33,842 nucleotides of DNA from JANJUB01 sp031386985. Its GTDB lineage: Bacteria > Armatimonadota > Fimbriimonadia > Fimbriimonadales > Fimbriimonadaceae. The notes under the pieces were generated by a model that saw only the letters and a program-made list of their open reading frames with translations, had not been told where the DNA came from and did not search any database. This document shows positions 30,714 to 33,842 of this stretch, piece by piece; the first letter of the stretch is position 1, and the number at the start of each line of letters is the position of its first letter. Location: the NCBI GenBank assembly GCA_031386985.1, contig JANNCV010000037.1, forward strand, positions 1 through 33,842. The letters are read 5' to 3'. The position numbers were made by a program, and so were the translations under genes.

Positions 30714-31417
30714 AGCTCTGTCGTTTCTATGTAGAGTCCGAGCCGGGCGTTGTAAAGACTGGAATGGCGTACGATGGGCGGTTCTATGAAACCGTGGGGG
30801 CGGAGCCAGTCGCCGTTCATGAACCCATGGAAGTCAAACTGCTCGCGCCAATTGTTAGATCAAGCTCGGTCCGGGTTTCCGGGGTCAACCACCTGGATTT
30901 TGATTATCTGAATCCTCATGTTATGTTTGGTCCCAATGAAACTTTGCGCTACCCGGATGCAGAGCTTTTCGTTACGCCCTGTTTGGGAATCATTATCGGC
31001 GGGAGCGGTGGCCTTGTGGATGCGCGGATCGCCGATGATCTTGTTCTGGGATTGACAATGGGATCGGTGTTTAGTGTCGCCCCCCACCGAGGGGCCGGGC
31101 TTGATATCGGCTTTGCCCTCGGCCCCGCGATTACGACGCCTGATGAGCTGGACGATTCGGTGACGATGGATTCGAAAGGGCGCCGGTACCGAATGCAGGC
31201 GACTCTCAAAGTTAACAGCGTTGAGACGGGTTCCCTGAGCTTGAGCGAGCTAGAGTTCACACCCGCCGAAATCATCTCGCAAGCCAGCCAAACCTGTGCG
31301 CTCTACGAAAGTGATTTGATTCTGATCGCTGTTTGCCCGCCGATCCAACTTGACAGCAAGGACGAGTTCGGGTGGGTGATAGAGAAGATGGGCGCTCTGA
31401 ATACGCGGATAAGCTGA
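30710..31417 (+). CDS. Fumarylacetoacetate hydrolase-like protein, diverged
   Basis: 235 residues resembling the C-terminal fold of FAH/HpcE enzymes: VSGVNHLDFD in place of the usual GxNYxxH, then FALGPAITTPDELDD (family: PlGPwivTpDEi) and LKVNSVETGSLSLSELEFTP with SQTCALYESDLI at the end (family: LxxGDvI). The expected acidic metal triad (ExE and D) is not evident; the corresponding stretch reads ELFVTPCLGIIIGG. It may be inactive or use another metal site. The GTG start overlaps the GH109-like stop, so the two are co-translated; a linked role in sugar-acid or keto-acid breakdown is only a guess. Confidence 0.7.
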   Translation: MKLCRFYVESEPGVVKTGMAYDGRFYETVGAEPVAVHEPMEVKLLAPIVRSSSVRVSGVNHLDFDYLNPHVMFGPNETLRYPDAELFVTPCLGIIIGGSGGLVDARIADDLVLGLTMGSVFSVAPHRGAGLDIGFALGPAITTPDELDDSVTMDSKGRRYRMQATLKVNSVETGSLSLSELEFTPAEIISQASQTCALYESDLILIAVCPPIQLDSKDEFGWVIEKMGALNTRIS

Positions 31418-31501
31418 GACCCTTTTTTAGAGGCGCGGGCTCCTGGCTGCGCCTTGACTGAAATTATCAAAAACAACTACTAATTCCTGTCGAAGTTCGG
31501 C

Positions 31502-31507
31502 TAAAAT
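31502..31507 (+). promoter_or_regulatory. -10-like TAAAAT before the large secreted protein
   Basis: TAAAAT lies five bases before the ATG at 31513. A rival is TTGACT (31454-31459) with TACTAA 18 bases on, which would give a leader of about 24 bases; the GAGG just before the ATG is too close for a normal Shine-Dalgarno site. Confidence 0.35.
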
Positions 31508-31512
31508 GAGGC

Positions 31513-33627
31513 ATGATCGCTGCTCTTGCTGCTAGTCTGGGCCTCGTTACCTTCGACACCCTCGCCGCCCGCGTTCCGGTTGTCTTGGAAAAACTCTCGG
31601 AAGTGGTGGGGCAGAAACTAGAATGCGATTCGAGCTTTACCAATGAGGTAGTAGTTGTTCACGTGAAAGGGGTTGAGCCAAAGGAACTGCTCGACAAATT
31701 CGCCTTCGCGAATGTGGCGAAATGGGTAAAGCGAGACGGCAAATTCGTGCTGGTTCCCGATGCAAAGCGGCGCGCAGAGCAGGAGAATGAGCTTGAGGCT
31801 AAGCGAGTCCGGAGTATTCAACGGATTTTGGATAGGTTCAAAGAAGAGCTGGCTCAACCATTTACAAACGAGCGGATTGAAAGGGCCATTGCTGATTACA
31901 AGCCCCTGGGTCACATTGTAAATGTCCACGAACAGGCAAGGGTAGCCCCTACCGAACGCCTTAGTCCAATCTCACGTCTAGGCATGAAAGCGTTGGTGTC
32001 AATGGGACCGGAGAAGTTATCCGCGATCAAGGATGGGGCAAGGCATGTTTTCGCGGCTGAGCCGACCTCAAGGCAGATAAGGTGGGCCAATTACGATAAG
32101 TTGTTTGACGCATTCCACAAAGAATGGGCCATGTATAACGAAGTTGCAAGCGCCGTTGCTGGGTCGGAAAAGACCCTAAGGCTCGCATGGTCCACAACGT
32201 ATAACAGCGACCTTAACCCACGGACGATGCCCCGGGTCGGAACGGCTTGGATGAGCATTTCGGACGTGTTGAGCACTCGGACACAGAATCCGGTTTTGAT
32301 CGGGTTAACGTCTTCTGATGCATCGCTAAGCATTGGACAAGGTGTAAATTTCCATATTCCCCCCGAACCCGTTGTCGCTCCCGATCTGAATCACATTCCC
32401 GTCACACAGCTCAGCTTTGATCCTCTAACACAAGAGTTGGGATTGCTTCGCAGAGGGGTTTATGATAATCAGCATTTGAGGGCCAGTGTGCTCAAAATAG
32501 CCGATTCTCTGGGTTCAGTCCTAACCGATCCCGTTGGCCACGACCCTCTGAGGTTCGCTTCGGAACTCTACGGGCAATACGCCGACGCGCGTGGTGCAAA
32601 CCTCATTTCAGTAATCAATGATGGGGCTTATGAAAGGTTTCTGATGAACCTGCCGGCGCCAACGCCTCGTGAATTTCACCGGCGGATTATAGCGGGGACC
32701 GTCTTTTCAGAGGCGGATAAGTGGGTGATCTTAACGCCTTCGTCCCCCGTTGAGGCACGCAGGAATCGCGATGATCGGCGCGCAATCAGGGACTTACTTA
32801 GCTCGCTCAAACAAGAGGCCCCAAAGCGACTCAAGGCTCGATCCAAATACGCTCTGCTCAGACCCTACGGTTTTTTCAACGGGCTTGGGCTCAAGGTCGC
32901 ACAGCCGTTGGAATTCGTTCCCTTACCCTACTCGCCCGACGAAGATGAAGACCTTCAGAGACTCTACGGTACGCTTACATCCGAGCAGCAACGCGATCTT
33001 CAAAAGGGAGATCCTCTCGAAATTGGTGGACTAAGAACGCACCAGAAGCTACTTCTTGATCGAATGCTTTTTGGGGAGCGATTGTATGTATCGAACATAG
33101 AATTTGGACAGCCTAGTCAATTTGGCGGGGAGGAATACATTATGGGTCTGTGGTCGAAGGACATAACTAGTATGCTTCCATTAGGAATCCCTGAGAGAAC
33201 CCCACTAACTTTGTCGAGCAATAGCGAAAGTGATCTTATGTTGCATAACTCGCAACAGGAAATTGGGTACAGCTTTAGTAACTCTCAAGGGGCACGCGCC
33301 CTTAGCTCTGTGGCACGAAACCTTTTCTTTGATCGTCATCCCGAGTTATCCGTTAATCGCGACACCCACAGGGCTGACTTGTTCACGGCCATGGATCGTT
33401 TCGTGGTCTCATTGCGGTTGAGATTTAATGACAAGCTCGTTTGGAACGGACGGCTCCTTTGCGAGACCCCACTAACCAAGCGTGTCAAGCTGGCAGAGCT
33501 TCCAAAGGAGCACCAACAGGCTATCGCAAAGGAAGTCGTGCGGTTTGAAGAAATGCTCAAGAACGGCGTGAAATTCGGCTCCGGCCCGCCAAATGCTCCT
33601 CCCAAAAAGCAACCACCGCCTCACTAA
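31513..33627 (+). CDS. Large exported protein, N-terminal secretin-like domain
   Basis: 704 residues. A short hydrophobic start (MIAALAASLGLVTFDTLA) may be a signal peptide. Residues about 22-82 (VLEKLSEVVGQKLECDSSFT, then VVVVHVKGVEPKELLDKFA and DGKFVLVPD) resemble the N0/STN domain that binds partners in secretins and TonB-dependent receptors. The rest (about 90-704) has long charged helices, then mixed segments, and ends in a Pro/Lys-rich tail (PPKKQPPPH); I recognise no domain there. It is probably a stand-alone gene. Role unknown; scaffolding in an envelope complex is possible. Confidence 0.7.
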   Translation: MIAALAASLGLVTFDTLAARVPVVLEKLSEVVGQKLECDSSFTNEVVVVHVKGVEPKELLDKFAFANVAKWVKRDGKFVLVPDAKRRAEQENELEAKRVRSIQRILDRFKEELAQPFTNERIERAIADYKPLGHIVNVHEQARVAPTERLSPISRLGMKALVSMGPEKLSAIKDGARHVFAAEPTSRQIRWANYDKLFDAFHKEWAMYNEVASAVAGSEKTLRLAWSTTYNSDLNPRTMPRVGTAWMSISDVLSTRTQNPVLIGLTSSDASLSIGQGVNFHIPPEPVVAPDLNHIPVTQLSFDPLTQELGLLRRGVYDNQHLRASVLKIADSLGSVLTDPVGHDPLRFASELYGQYADARGANLISVINDGAYERFLMNLPAPTPREFHRRIIAGTVFSEADKWVILTPSSPVEARRNRDDRRAIRDLLSSLKQEAPKRLKARSKYALLRPYGFFNGLGLKVAQPLEFVPLPYSPDEDEDLQRLYGTLTSEQQRDLQKGDPLEIGGLRTHQKLLLDRMLFGERLYVSNIEFGQPSQFGGEEYIMGLWSKDITSMLPLGIPERTPLTLSSNSESDLMLHNSQQEIGYSFSNSQGARALSSVARNLFFDRHPELSVNRDTHRADLFTAMDRFVVSLRLRFNDKLVWNGRLLCETPLTKRVKLAELPKEHQQAIAKEVVRFEEMLKNGVKFGSGPPNAPPKKQPPPH

Positions 33628-33631
33628 AACT

Positions 33632-33706
33632 TGGAGCGGGTGACGAGAGTCGAACTCGCAACATCAACCTTGGGAAGGTCGCGCTCTACCATTGAACTAC
33701 ACCCGC
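33632..33706 (-). tRNA. tRNA-Gly (anticodon CCC)
   Basis: 75 bases on the minus strand that fold into a full cloverleaf: acceptor GCGGGTG/CACCCGC, D-stem GTTC/GAGC, anticodon stem CGACC/GGTTG with loop TTCCCAA (anticodon CCC), T-arm with TTCGACT, discriminator T and an encoded CCA. It is identical to the plus-strand copy at 33766. Confidence 0.93.
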
Positions 33707-33721
33707 TTATCCTAACTTTCA

Positions 33722-33750
33722 TGGAGCGGGCGATGGGAATCGAACCCACA
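33722..33750 (-). tRNA. 3' fragment of a second tRNA (probably Gly)
   Basis: The minus strand reads a T-arm (GTGGG TTCGATT CCCAT), acceptor CGCCCGC, T and CCA, the 3' part of another tRNA with a GCGGGCG-type acceptor as in tRNA-Gly. The 5' part is missing because the sequence turns back on itself here. On the minus strand it lies upstream of the complete tRNA, as in a tandem tRNA-Gly pair. Confidence 0.75.
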
Positions 33751-33765
33751 TGAAAGTTAGGATAA

Positions 33766-33840
33766 GCGGGTGTAGTTCAATGGTAGAGCGCGACCTTCCC
33801 AAGGTTGATGTTGCGAGTTCGACTCTCGTCACCCGCTCCA
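33766..33840 (+). tRNA. tRNA-Gly (anticodon CCC), inverted copy
   Basis: An exact reverse-complement copy of the tRNA at 33632-33706, with the same cloverleaf and CCA. It belongs to the fold-back at the right end and may be an assembly product rather than a second gene. Confidence 0.8.
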
Positions 33841-33842
33841 AG

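Larger units (their letters stand above)
33630..33842. repeat. Perfect 94-bp inverted repeat at the window end
   Basis: Arms 33630-33723 and 33749-33842 are exact reverse complements, separated by 25 bases from the truncated tRNA. The right arm ends exactly at the last base. Confidence 0.9.

Overview
The window looks like a chromosomal contig from a member of the Armatimonadota, probably the Fimbriimonadales. The main reason is the abundance of pseudopilin-like proteins with the FTLIELLVVIAI / LFPVFAQAKEAAKK type N-terminus, together with H-X9-DG-like relatives and many small lipoproteins. This placement is an inference from family resemblance. No plasmid, phage, insertion sequence or CRISPR array was seen.

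Layout. 183-1879: two sugar ABC permeases. 1876-3557 (minus): IspG and a DCC-family thiol protein. 3558-4130: a gene-free region of repeats, with hairpins, two G-tract arrays and a ~165-bp imperfect inverted repeat. 4131-10636 (minus): a tightly packed eight-gene envelope operon (response regulator, dCMP deaminase, TagO/WecA-like, WecB, UppP, Pth, NlpC/P60-like DUF1460, SIS sugar isomerase). 10760-12889: a pseudopilin and two lipoproteins. 12896-14014 (minus): a secreted Ig-like protein. 14149-15279: a YcaQ-like glycosylase. 15282-16130 (minus): a cytochrome-c-like gene with two in-frame UGA codons. 16211-17592: two H-X9-DG-like proteins. 17589-18424: a truncated phosphate transporter and a truncated fibronectin-like protein meeting at a breakpoint. 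18479-23404: M16 peptidase, a lipoprotein, and an ECF sigma / anti-sigma / ligA operon. 23498-27475: adenosine deaminase, a membrane protein with a DUF4166 protein, an unknown protein, and a zinc-ribbon / SprT pair. 27472-29184 (minus): a four-gene secreted/pseudopilin operon. 29328-31417: GH109-type oxidoreductase and a FAH-like protein. 31513-33627: a large secreted protein. The window ends in a perfect tRNA-Gly fold-back.

The most interesting observation is the gene at 15282-16130 (minus). Its reading frame runs 282 codons to a TAA but holds UGA at codons 71 and 247. Each UGA is followed, 20-22 nt later, by the G of a stem-loop with the same pentaloop CGUGC. This fits the published pattern of bacterial SECIS elements and suggests an unrecognised selenoprotein carrying a CxxCH haem motif. 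A decayed gene is the alternative.

A second theme is transcription. About ten genes have a TANNNT-like -10 hexamer only 4-9 nt before the start codon, which implies widespread leaderless mRNAs. Several start choices here rest on that pattern.
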